Of a DNA stretch of 14,466 bases, positions 1 to 8,975 are shown in pieces; position 1 is the stretch's first letter, and the number at the start of each line of letters is the position of its first letter. The position numbers and the translations under genes were made by a program. The notes beneath the pieces are model-generated. The model saw nothing but the letters and a program-made list of their open reading frames with translations. It made no database searches and was not told where the DNA came from. Source of the stretch: Glacieibacterium sp038210595 (lineage in GTDB: Bacteria > Pseudomonadota > Alphaproteobacteria > Sphingomonadales > Sphingomonadaceae); contig JBBQWN010000046.1 of NCBI GenBank assembly GCA_038210595.1, positions 1 through 14,466 on the forward strand, written 5' to 3'.

Positions 1-71
1 CTCCGCTGCCCCATGGGACTTCCAACCGCAAGGCAGTTGATTGCAGCAAGTTCGCTGCGAACCATCGCCCT

Positions 72-77
72 GGAGGT
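72..77 (+). promoter_or_regulatory. Shine-Dalgarno that sets a TTG start for the decarboxylase
   Basis: GGAGGT lies 8 bases before the TTG at 86. The open frame extends further upstream to a TTG at 41, but that codon has no comparable ribosome binding site, and the residues between 41 and 85 do not look like family sequence. This site is the reason for choosing 86 as the start. Confidence 0.7.
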
Positions 78-85
78 CCCTTGAA

Positions 86-1294
86 TTGCACAGGCCATAT
101 AACGCGCTGGGGGTAGCCCGCGACACCAATCCGTCGCAACCCGTTACCCTTGTCCGCCCGCACGCTGCCACCCGCGCGGCCCGCTACTTCGTCGAGAAGT
201 TTCCGGGCACGTCGATGTATGCGGTGAAGGCGAACCCGTCGCCCGACCTGCTCCGCGTGCTGTGGGACGGCGGCATCAAGACGTTCGACGTCGCGTCGAT
301 CGTCGAGGTGCGGCTGGTCCGCGAGACGCTGCCGGAGGCGACTTTGTGCTTCATGCACCCGGTCAAGCCGTTCGAGGCGGTGTTCGAGGCCTATCACGTC
401 CACGGCGTCCGCGTGTTCTCGCTCGACAGCGTCGAGGAGGTCGAGAAGATCGTTGAGGCAACATCCGTCGATGGTGTTCCCGCGACCGACCTGACGCTGT
501 GCGTCCGCCTGCGTGTGTCGTCGGCGCATTCAAAGCTCAGCCTTGCCGCCAAGTTCGGCGTCGGGGTCGATGAGGCCGCGCCTGTCCTCCACGCCGCCCG
601 CCAGGCTGCCGACGCGCTCGGCATCTGCTTTCACGTCGGCAGCCAGGCGATGAGCCCGGCCGCTTACTCGGACGCGATGGCACTCGTCCGCGCGGCGATC
701 GTCGCGGCCGGCGTCACCGTCGACGTCGTCGATGTCGGTGGTGGTTTCCCGTCGATCTATCCGGGCATGGAGCCGGGCGGCCTCGACCGTTATTTCGAGG
801 TCATCGGGCGCGCGTTCGAGGACCTGCCGGTCAGCTATTCGGCCGAGCTGTGGTGCGAGCCGGGCCGCGCGCTGTCGGCGGAATATGCCAGCATCCTGGT
901 GCGCGTCGAAAAGCGCCGCGGCGACACTTTGTTCATCAACGACGGTGCCTACGGCGCGCTGTTCGACGCCGCGCACATCGACTGGCGCTTCCCGGTCGAG
1001 CTGGTCCGGGCCGCCGACAGTCGCGCCAAGGAGATCGGCTTCAGCTTCTATGGCCCGACCTGCGATGACATGGACTTCATGCGCGGCCCGTTCATGCTGC
1101 CCGCCGACGTCGAGGCCGGTGATTATATCGAGATCGGCATGCTCGGCGCCTATGGCTGCGCGATGCGGACGGCGTTCAACGGTTTCGGCAACGGCGATAC
1201 CCGCATCGCCCACGACGAGCCGATGGCCAGCGCCTACACCGTCACGCAGCCGGTCCGCGAAGTCGTCACCCCGATCCGCCGAGCAAAGCGCTGA
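86..1294 (+). CDS. Ornithine/lysine-type decarboxylase, fold-III PLP family
   Basis: A PLP-dependent amino acid decarboxylase of about 402 residues, of the eukaryotic-ODC (alanine-racemase fold) type. It would release CO2 from ornithine to give putrescine, and some relatives also take lysine to give cadaverine. Visible motifs are YAVKANP with the PLP-binding Lys at K48, HVGSQ starting at H183, the glycine-rich phosphate loop GGGFP at about 218-222, EPGRAL at 258-263 and GPTCDDMD with the catalytic-type Cys at C326 followed by D327. The cysteine comes from the neighbouring subunit in the dimeric enzymes of this family. The TTG start at 86 rests on the GGAGGT just upstream. The next gene is a deoxyhypusine synthase homologue 175 bp away on the same strand, which supports a role in polyamine synthesis. 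Family assignment is firm. Ornithine against lysine preference cannot be read from the sequence. Confidence 0.93.
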   Translation: MHRPYNALGVARDTNPSQPVTLVRPHAATRAARYFVEKFPGTSMYAVKANPSPDLLRVLWDGGIKTFDVASIVEVRLVRETLPEATLCFMHPVKPFEAVFEAYHVHGVRVFSLDSVEEVEKIVEATSVDGVPATDLTLCVRLRVSSAHSKLSLAAKFGVGVDEAAPVLHAARQAADALGICFHVGSQAMSPAAYSDAMALVRAAIVAAGVTVDVVDVGGGFPSIYPGMEPGGLDRYFEVIGRAFEDLPVSYSAELWCEPGRALSAEYASILVRVEKRRGDTLFINDGAYGALFDAAHIDWRFPVELVRAADSRAKEIGFSFYGPTCDDMDFMRGPFMLPADVEAGDYIEIGMLGAYGCAMRTAFNGFGNGDTRIAHDEPMASAYTVTQPVREVVTPIRRAKR

Positions 1295-1319
1295 TAGCTG
1301 AACGTTTACAATAGGTTAG

Positions 1320-1345
1320 ACGGGTCGTCCGCACCGGCGACCCGT
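1320..1345 (+). terminator. Intergenic hairpin between the two polyamine genes
   Basis: A perfect 8-bp stem, ACGGGTCG at 1320-1327 and CGACCCGT at 1338-1345, encloses a 10-base loop. It begins 25 bases after the decarboxylase stop. No T-run follows, so it may be a weak or Rho-assisted terminator, an attenuating element or an mRNA 3'-end stabiliser. It would fall inside the transcript if the two genes are co-transcribed. Confidence 0.35.
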
Positions 1346-1469
1346 CACGACGCCGACGCACAAACCGGCGTATGGACATAGACTTCATAGCCTTTCCCCG
1401 TTCGGCGCTGGACAATCCAGCCGCGGGCGGCACTTCGGTGCCGAGCCAGTCAGACCTGGAGACCACCCG

Positions 1470-2522
1470 ATGACCGCCCCCGTCAACGACACCCGCAAGG
1501 CCGAGCTGCTCAGCACGCCGGTCCGCCACATCGACATCAAGAGCTTCGACGCCCGCCCGATCATCGACGGCATGGCCGGCATGAGCTTCACCAGCCGCGA
1601 CCTCGCGCGCGCCACCGGTATCTACAACCAGATGCTGGCCGATCCGGAATGCTCGGTGTTTCTGGTCATCGCCGGCTCGACCTCGGCCGGCGGCTGCATG
1701 GACTTGTATGCGGAGCTTGTTGCCAACAACATGGTCGACGGCATCGTCGCCACCGGCGCGTCGATCGTCGACATGGATTTCTTCGAGGGCCTTGGCCACA
1801 AGCACTACCAGGCGCTCGAGATCCCCGACGACGATACGCTGCGCTCGCTCTACATCGACCGCATCTACGACACCTATATCGACGAGGAAGAGCTCCAGCA
1901 CGTCGACCACACGATCTTCGAGATCGCCGAGACGCTCGAGCCCAAGGCGTATTCCAGCCGCGCCTTCATCCGCGAGATGGGCAAGTACCTGGTCGAGCAC
2001 GGCAAGAAGGACAACAGCCTGGTCAAACTCGCGTACGAGCATGACGTGCCGATCTTCTGCCCGGCGTTCGTCGACTCGTCGGCGGGCTTCGGGCTGGTCA
2101 AGCACCAGGTCGATGCGGTCAAGGCGGGCAAGCCGTACATGGTGCTCGACGCCATCGCCGACTTCCGCGAGCTGACCCAGATCAAGATCGAGGCGGGCGT
2201 CACTGGCCTGCTGATGATCGGCGGCGGCGTGCCGAAGAACTTCATCCAGGACACCGTCGTCTGCGCCGAGATCCTCGGCCACGACGACGTTCAGGTCCAC
2301 AAGTACGCGGTCCAGATCACCGTCGCCGACGTCCGCGACGGCGCCTGCAGCTCCTCGACCCTGCAGGAGGCTGCCAGTTGGGGCAAGGTCAACACCGGCA
2401 TCGAGCAGATGGTGTTCGCCGAGGCCGGCAGCGTCATGCCGCTGCTGGCGTCCGATGCCTATCACCGCGGCGTCTGGAAGAACCGCCCGAAACGCCGCTG
2501 GGCCAAGCTGTTCGCCGACTGA
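1470..2522 (+). CDS. Deoxyhypusine synthase homologue, probable polyamine synthase
   Basis: A 350-residue NAD-dependent enzyme of the deoxyhypusine synthase family. The NAD-site segment AGSTSAGG is at 68-75 and the following NNMVDGIVATGAS matches the family. GGGVPKNFI is at about 251-259, and ASWGKV carries the lysine equivalent to the catalytic Lys of human DHS (K306 here). Bacteria lack eIF5A, the substrate of true DHS, so bacterial members are thought to move an aminobutyl group between small amines, making for example homospermidine-like or guanidino polyamines. That is family knowledge, and the exact product here is unknown. Compared by eye with the human enzyme, the polyamine pocket has changed: H288 corresponds to F258 and D316 to C293, while E323 (E300) and W327 (W304) are kept. 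GGAG sits 8 bases before the ATG. The decarboxylase upstream would supply putrescine or a related diamine. Confidence 0.9.
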   Translation: MTAPVNDTRKAELLSTPVRHIDIKSFDARPIIDGMAGMSFTSRDLARATGIYNQMLADPECSVFLVIAGSTSAGGCMDLYAELVANNMVDGIVATGASIVDMDFFEGLGHKHYQALEIPDDDTLRSLYIDRIYDTYIDEEELQHVDHTIFEIAETLEPKAYSSRAFIREMGKYLVEHGKKDNSLVKLAYEHDVPIFCPAFVDSSAGFGLVKHQVDAVKAGKPYMVLDAIADFRELTQIKIEAGVTGLLMIGGGVPKNFIQDTVVCAEILGHDDVQVHKYAVQITVADVRDGACSSSTLQEAASWGKVNTGIEQMVFAEAGSVMPLLASDAYHRGVWKNRPKRRWAKLFAD

Positions 2523-2530
2523 GACAGCGT

Positions 2531-2556
2531 GGCGGCGGCCGGGTCCGGCCGCCGCC
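2531..2556 (+). terminator. Strong GC-rich hairpin terminator after the DHS-like gene
   Basis: GGCGGCGGCC at 2531-2540 pairs perfectly with GGCCGCCGCC at 2547-2556 around the six-base loop GGGTCC. It starts 8 bases after the stop codon and is followed by the moderately T-rich TTCCGGTTT. Position and stem strength fit an intrinsic-type terminator that closes the polyamine block before the PEP-CTERM gene, although the T-tract is interrupted. Confidence 0.65.
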
Positions 2557-2604
2557 TTCCGGTTTCGCCGCCGAAATGCTATGCTCGCCGAAAGGGGAGA
2601 GACC

Positions 2605-3174
2605 ATGCGTGCGATGATTCTCGGCGGCATCCTGCTCGTCCTGGCCCCGGTTCCGGCCGCCGCGCTGATCCAGACCGTCGCGTTCCACGGGATCGGCCGC
2701 GTCACCTACAACCACATCGGCGCCGAGCCGGAGTTTCCGCCGCCGATCGCGCCCGTGGTCGGCACGCCGGTGACGATCACCGGCTCGCTGCTGATCGGCC
2801 CCGACGCGGCGCTGCCCGACAATTTTACCGGCAATTTCCAGTTCGACGTGGGTGCGCTGTTCTACCGCGAGCAGGGCTATCGCTGGACGGTCGCGGGCGG
2901 CCGCTCGGGGGCATCGAGCGGCATGGTGCCCTACCAGGGCGGCTCGGCCTCGTTCGTTGCCGGCCGCCTGACCGGCATCGACCTCTTTGTCGACTATGAC
3001 GGCGATATCGAGGTGTTGGGGCGCAACACCTGGCAGGCGATCTATAACCGCCAGGATATCGACTGGGGCGGCACCTGGGCGCTGTCGGTGCCCGAGCCGT
3101 CGAGCTGGGCATTGATGATCGCCGGGTTCGGGCTGGGCGGGCTGCGCCTGCGCTCACGACGCATCGCCGCCTGA
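2605..3174 (+). CDS. Small PEP-CTERM sorting-domain exported protein
   Basis: A 189-residue secreted protein. An N-terminal signal peptide (residues 1 to about 18, hydrophobic GGILLVLAPVPAAA) and a C-terminal PEP-CTERM tail (about residues 163-189) flank a beta-rich, Gly/Asp-containing body with no family I recognise. The tail has the PEPSSW box, a hydrophobic ALMIAGFGLGGL stretch and a basic RLRSRR end. This is the layout cut by exosortase (EpsH/XrtA type), which links such proteins to envelope or exopolysaccharide assembly. The ATG at 2605 is chosen because AAAGGGGAG lies 5 bases upstream. An in-frame ATG at 2581 would put charged residues in front of the signal peptide. The downstream gene converges on it with only 8 bp between the stops. 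No exosortase gene is visible in the window. Function beyond export and sorting is unknown. Confidence 0.85.
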   Translation: MRAMILGGILLVLAPVPAAALIQTVAFHGIGRVTYNHIGAEPEFPPPIAPVVGTPVTITGSLLIGPDAALPDNFTGNFQFDVGALFYREQGYRWTVAGGRSGASSGMVPYQGGSASFVAGRLTGIDLFVDYDGDIEVLGRNTWQAIYNRQDIDWGGTWALSVPEPSSWALMIAGFGLGGLRLRSRRIAA

Positions 3175-3182
3175 CGCAAGCC

Positions 3183-3773
3183 TCAGCGCCCCGCCATCTT
3201 CCAGTGGCGGCGCTTGCCCTCGGCGCACAATTCGACCGTCTGGGCCAGCCGCCGGGCGCGCGTCTCCGGATGCTTCGCCTCCGTCACCCAGTCACTGTAT
3301 TCGCGCCGGGCGCTGGGCGGGAAACCGTCAAACGCCGCGGCCGCGGCGGGCACCGCATCGAGCGCGGCGCGCAGATCGTCCGGCACCGCGGGCGGCGGCT
3401 TGGGCGCAGCCGGCTTGCGGATTTTGCCGCCCGCCTCGACCGCAGCGACGGCGCGCCGGACTCGGTCGATGATATCGTCATCCGGCGGCAAGTCGGCGAG
3501 GCTCGCCATCTTGCCGAGCTGGCCCATGCCGTCGGGCGTGTCGGCGGTGGAGCCGGCCTCGCGCTTCCACGTGCCAAAGCTCGCGTGCGCCTTGAAGCCC
3601 GCCATGTTGGCGATGATCTTGCCGTTATAGAGGAACATCGGCATCGACCATTTGATCGCCTCCTCGATGTCGGGGCAGGCGCGGTGCACGACATCACGGA
3701 GATGGCCGAGGATCGGCTGCGCGAACGGCGCGGCGCGGGCGATATAGGCATCAACGCGGGGATCGCGGGTCAT
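3183..3773 (-). CDS. DUF1801 plus YdeI/OmdA-type domain protein
   Basis: A 196-residue cytoplasmic protein with no signal peptide. Residues about 15-115 resemble the DUF1801 (YdhG-like) domain, with the typical EEAIKWSMPMFLYNGK run at about 37-52 and FKAHASFGTW after it. A Pro/Ala-rich linker (about 119-131) leads to a C-terminal helix-rich segment with PSARREYSDWVTEAKHPETR, which matches the YdeI/OmpD-associated (OmdA) family. The biochemical role of this family is not established. Some members were named for bacteriocin protection or porin association, and I would not transfer that function. The ATG at 3773 is preceded by GGGAGG 7 bases upstream. An in-frame start 48 bases earlier lacks this. 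It is divergent from the cytochrome gene, with 98 bp between the chosen starts. Confidence 0.82.
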   Translation of the reverse strand: MTRDPRVDAYIARAAPFAQPILGHLRDVVHRACPDIEEAIKWSMPMFLYNGKIIANMAGFKAHASFGTWKREAGSTADTPDGMGQLGKMASLADLPPDDDIIDRVRRAVAAVEAGGKIRKPAAPKPPPAVPDDLRAALDAVPAAAAAFDGFPPSARREYSDWVTEAKHPETRARRLAQTVELCAEGKRRHWKMAGR

Positions 3774-3871
3774 CGTCGTCCCTCCCGATCTGATTAAGCC
3801 CCGAACTTGTGCCTGTGGCAAGCCGCCGCACCGGCGGTGGAACGATACCGGGGTCTGGCCATTATCCTGCC

Positions 3872-5138
3872 ATGGCCCCGTCCCCCCGCACCTCGCTGCT
3901 CGGTGTCCTGTTTCCGCGTCGCTTCGGCCACTGGCTCGGGCCGCTGATCGCGGCGGCTGTGGTGGGCGGCATCGTCGCGCTGCTGCTGGTATCGAGTGGC
4001 ATGCTCAACCTGCGGGCCTCGACGCCGCATCCGCAAGGGTGGGCCACCCTGCTCCACTATACGTTCAAACGGTCGGTCGCGCACCACGCCGCCGACATTG
4101 CCGTACCGGCCGATCTTGACACCGCCTACCGGGTCCAGAAGGGCGCGGTCTATTTCGCCCGGGTGTGCAGCAGCTGCCACGGCGGCCCCGGCCTCGGCCA
4201 GAACCCGATCGCGCTGGCGATGCGGCCCCAACCCCAGTATCTCGCCAAGGTCGTCGGCCAGTACAGCGCGCCGGAGCTGTTCTACATCCTCGACGGCGGT
4301 GTGAAATACAGCGCCATGCCGGCCTGGCCCGCCGAGGCGCGCGGCGACGAGATCTGGTCGATCGTTGCCTTTCTGCGCCGCCTGCCGACGCTGGGCCGCG
4401 CCGAGTACGAGGCGCTGGCACAGGGTTCGGCGGGATCGGCGGCGTTCCCGGCCGGTTTCGCGCCGCCGCTCGATCCGGCGACGCCGCGGCCGTTCAAAAC
4501 CGCGCACCCCGACAATTATCCGGGCGAGTCGAGCTATCTTCGGCCGGCCGCTGCCTTTGGGCGCGGCACGGTCGCGCCCGATCTCGCGCAAAGCTGCGTG
4601 CAGTGCCACGGCGAGAATGGCGCGGGCCGGGCCGGCGGAGCCTTCCCCAACCTGACCGTGCTCAACCCCACGACGATCAAGCAGGCGCTGGCCGCCTACG
4701 CCGACGGCAGCCGCCAAAGCGCCTATATGATGCCGGTGGCGACCCAGCTGACCGACGGTCAGATCGACCTGCTGGCCGCGCATTTCGCCGGGTTGCCACG
4801 CACCCGCTCACCGCAGTTCGCGCAGACGCCGCAGGCGCTGGCGCTCGGCCGGCAGATCGCTGAACAGGGGATTCCGACGCGCGGCGTCGGGGCGTGCCAG
4901 AACTGCCACGACATCAACAAGGCGAACCGCCGCCTATACCCCGCCATCGCCGGGCAGAACCCGATTTACCTGCGCGACCAGCTGCGCCTCTACCGCAGCG
5001 GTGCCCGCGGTCAGGCGCGGGCGATCAACCCGATGCTCAAGGTTGCCGCCGCGATGACCGACGCCGAGATCGACGCCAGCGCCGCCTGGTACGCCGCGAT
5101 GGAACCGCAGGCCCCGGACGCAGTCGCCGAAGGCCCGG

Positions 5139-5149
<11 letters not shown>
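3872..5149 (+). CDS. Membrane-anchored tri-haem cytochrome c
   Basis: A protein of about 425 residues with one N-terminal membrane anchor (about residues 21-42, GPLIAAAVVGGIVALLLV) and a periplasmic part with three CxxCH haem sites: C99-SS-CH103, C242-VQ-CH246 and C342-QN-CH346. Likely axial methionines are M149 (YSAMPAW), M286 or M287 (AYMMPVA) and M388 (NPMLKV). The first module is a class-I mono-haem domain. The last two resemble the di-haem cytochrome c4 pattern, with PAIAGQNPIYLRDQL in the third module. It should carry electrons in the periplasm. No oxidase or dehydrogenase subunit is next to it, so the partner is unknown. The ATG at 3872 places the anchor near the N-terminus but has no clear Shine-Dalgarno. 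In-frame GTG codons at 3809 and 3815 are alternatives. It overlaps the next gene tail to tail by 11 bp. Confidence 0.85.
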
Positions 5150-6866
<1,717 letters not shown>

Positions 6867-6876
6867 GGGGCAGCCT

Positions 6877-6905
6877 TTGGCGGGACGGACACGCTCGGCT
6901 ATACC
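6877..6905 (+). promoter_or_regulatory. Candidate promoter giving a leaderless Sua5 mRNA
   Basis: TTGGCG at 6877-6882 (4 of 6 matches to TTGACA) and TATACC at 6900-6905 (4 of 6 matches to TATAAT) are separated by exactly 17 bases. Transcription would begin about 7 bases after the -10, at or within a base or two of the ATG at 6914, which has no Shine-Dalgarno. The element lies inside the 47-bp divergent gap with the acyl-CoA dehydrogenase. It is inferred from consensus and spacing only. Confidence 0.4.
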
Positions 6906-6913
6906 GCCCCGCG

Positions 6914-7843
6914 ATGGAGGGACCAACCACGGGCATGCTGGCCGCGGACGCCGCCGGTGTCGCGGCGGCAGTGCGGCTGCTGCTTGCGGGCGAGGTCGTC
7001 GCGGCGCCGACCGAAACCGTCTATGGCCTCGCCGCCCGCGCCGCCGACCCGGCCGCGGTGGCTCGCATCTATGCGGCGAAGGGCCGGCCCGATTTCAACC
7101 CGCTGATCGTCCACGTTGCCGATGTCGAGCAGGCTTCGACGCTTGTCGAGCTGCCGGATCTGGCGGTGCGATTGATGGCGCGGTTCTGGCCGGGTGCTCT
7201 GACGCTGGTGCTGCCGGTCAAGCGCCACGCAAGGGTGGCCGCCGCCGTCCGCGCCGGACTGCCCACCCTCGCCGTGCGTTGCCCGGCGCATCCGGTCATG
7301 CAGGCACTGATCGCGGGGGCCGGGCCGCTCGCGGCACCCTCGGCGAACCGCAGCGGCCGGCTCAGCCCGACGCGTGCCGAGCATGTGCGGGCATCGCTGG
7401 CGGGGCGGATCCCGCTGATTCTCGACGGCGGGCCATGCACGGCGGGCCTGGAGAGCACCATCGTTCGCGTTGACGGCGAAACCGCCACCCTGCTGCGGCC
7501 CGGCGCGATCTCCGTCGAACGGCTCGGGATAAGGTTCGGTGTAACGGCCCCTAGTATCGCTGCGCCAGGCCAGCTTGCCAGCCATTACGCGCCCCGCCAG
7601 CCGCTCCACCTCGACGCGAGAACAGCCGGCCTCGACGCGTTCCACATTGGCTTCGGCGCGGTGCGCGGCGACCGCTCGCTGTCGCTGTCCGGCGACCTCG
7701 ACGAAGCTGCCGCCGCGCTGTTCGAGGCGCTGCACGAAGCGGAAGCCTCGGGCCGGGCCTCGATCGCCGTTGCCCCGATCCCGGAGCGGGGACTGGGCAT
7801 CGCAATCAACGACCGATTGCGGCGCGGCGCGGTGCGCGACTAG
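6914..7843 (+). CDS. tsaC: L-threonylcarbamoyladenylate synthase, two-domain Sua5 type
   Basis: A 309-residue cytoplasmic enzyme that makes threonylcarbamoyl-AMP from threonine, bicarbonate and ATP, the first step of tRNA t6A37 synthesis. The YrdC-like catalytic domain (about residues 10-200) shows PTETVYGLAA at 32-41, KGRPDFNPL at 56-64, the APSANRSG nucleotide-site motif at 141-148 and GLESTIV at 178-184. The linker motif APGQLASHYAP (217-227) and a C-terminal domain to residue 309 mark the longer Sua5 form rather than the roughly 190-residue TsaC form. The start is uncertain. ATG 6914 has no ribosome binding site but fits a leaderless transcript. ATG 6935 has GGAGGG upstream at a long 12-base spacing. 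Its stop shares the four bases CTAG with the stop of the converging L,D-transpeptidase gene. Confidence 0.93.
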   Translation: MEGPTTGMLAADAAGVAAAVRLLLAGEVVAAPTETVYGLAARAADPAAVARIYAAKGRPDFNPLIVHVADVEQASTLVELPDLAVRLMARFWPGALTLVLPVKRHARVAAAVRAGLPTLAVRCPAHPVMQALIAGAGPLAAPSANRSGRLSPTRAEHVRASLAGRIPLILDGGPCTAGLESTIVRVDGETATLLRPGAISVERLGIRFGVTAPSIAAPGQLASHYAPRQPLHLDARTAGLDAFHIGFGAVRGDRSLSLSGDLDEAAAALFEALHEAEASGRASIAVAPIPERGLGIAINDRLRRGAVRD

Positions 7844-8925
7844 CTTGCCCGGGTCTCGACCCCGACGAAGCTGACCTTCGCACCCGCCTTGACCGCCTTG
7901 GCCAATTCCTGGGCGTCCCAGTTGGTCAGGCGGACGCAACCATGCGATGCCCGCTTGCCGACCAGCCGCGGGTCGGGACTGCCGTGGATACCGTAGGTGT
8001 CCTTGGTCAGGTCGATCCAGGTTGTGCCGACCGGATTATTCGGGCCTGCCTTGATCGTCAGCTTGCCGACCGGCTTGTCGTCGGTACCGCCCTTGGCGTG
8101 GAAGGTCAGGCGGCTGGGGTCGAAGGTGTAGGTGGCGGCGGTGGCGACGGTGCGGACCTGCCAGTCGCCGCTTGGGGCGGGCCGTTCGGTGCTGCCGACC
8201 GTTGCCGGGTAGATCGCGACGACCTTGTCGGCGGCATAGGCGCGGAGCTCCTGCTTTGCCTTGTCGACCTCGATGCGAGTGACCGGCGCCAGCTTCGGAC
8301 GGCCGACATTGGCGACGAGGAGGGTGGTGCCCGACTTGGTGATGTCTTTGGCAGTATTAAGTGACATCACCAGCGCCTCATCCATGTGGGCACGTTCGGC
8401 AATCGCCTCCAGGGGCGAGGTCCAGGTCATGCTGGGGCGGGCCGCCATGGTGACATAGTCGCCCGGTTCGACCGGGTCGGCGAAGGGGCCGGCGACGTCG
8501 GCATCGACCGTGGTATAGTCGCGGATCACCGGGGCGGAGTCGGCGGCGACGAGGCTGGCGAAGGTCGCCTTGTCGAGCTTGCCGGTGACCGGCATGCCCT
8601 TTGCTTCCTGGTATCCAGATACCGCCAGCTCGAGGTTGCCGCCGGTCTTGCCGTCGATGACGCCGGGCGAGAAATGCGCGCGGTCGAGCAATACCTGGGC
8701 GCGGATCAGCATGCGGCGCGTCGCGGCCTTGTCCTTGCCGGCGACAAAGCCCTGCGCGTTGATCGCCTTGGCGGCGGGCGCGTCGGAGCCCGGGCCGGCG
8801 GTCTCGGTCGCGGTTTCCTGCGTCGCGGCGGCGACGGGCTTGGCGGCCGGCTTGACCACGGTCGCGGCCATCAGGGGCGCAGCGGCGATCAGCGCGGCGG
8901 TGGCGAGCAGACGGGTATTCGGCAT
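7840..8925 (-). CDS. Secreted L,D-transpeptidase with peptidoglycan-binding-like domain
   Basis: A 361-residue exported enzyme of the YkuD family, which forms 3-3 (mDAP-mDAP) cross-links in peptidoglycan or attaches proteins to it. Residues 1 to about 20 are a signal peptide (LLATAALIAAAPLMA). A low-complexity Ala/Lys/Pro/Thr stretch follows, then a peptidoglycan-binding-like domain at about 74-127 (LLDRAHFSPGVIDGKTG, GMPVTGKLDKATF). The catalytic domain is at about 232-351, with H314 (IHGSP) and the SHGCVRL motif at 327-333, including the nucleophile C330 and R332. The ATG at 8925 is preceded by GAAGG 8 bases upstream. The frame stays open for another 102 bases but without family sequence. 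It diverges from the M15 peptidase gene 50 bp away, which points to shared control of two wall enzymes. Confidence 0.93.
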   Translation of the reverse strand: MPNTRLLATAALIAAAPLMAATVVKPAAKPVAAATQETATETAGPGSDAPAAKAINAQGFVAGKDKAATRRMLIRAQVLLDRAHFSPGVIDGKTGGNLELAVSGYQEAKGMPVTGKLDKATFASLVAADSAPVIRDYTTVDADVAGPFADPVEPGDYVTMAARPSMTWTSPLEAIAERAHMDEALVMSLNTAKDITKSGTTLLVANVGRPKLAPVTRIEVDKAKQELRAYAADKVVAIYPATVGSTERPAPSGDWQVRTVATAATYTFDPSRLTFHAKGGTDDKPVGKLTIKAGPNNPVGTTWIDLTKDTYGIHGSPDPRLVGKRASHGCVRLTNWDAQELAKAVKAGAKVSFVGVETRAS

Positions 8926-8975
8926 GGGATTGACCTTCGGCAGCGTGTGCCGGTCTAAGTCCATTCGACCGGCGA

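Noticed and set aside
1..85. Searched for a promoter, leader or upstream gene end before the decarboxylase
   Set aside because: Apart from the Shine-Dalgarno at 72-77, I see no supported -35/-10 pair, RNA fold or coding remnant.
1266..2705. Open frame of about 479 codons antisense to the DHS-like gene
   Set aside because: The sense strand encodes a clearly conserved enzyme. The antisense translation is Asp/Val/Arg-rich low complexity with no motif.
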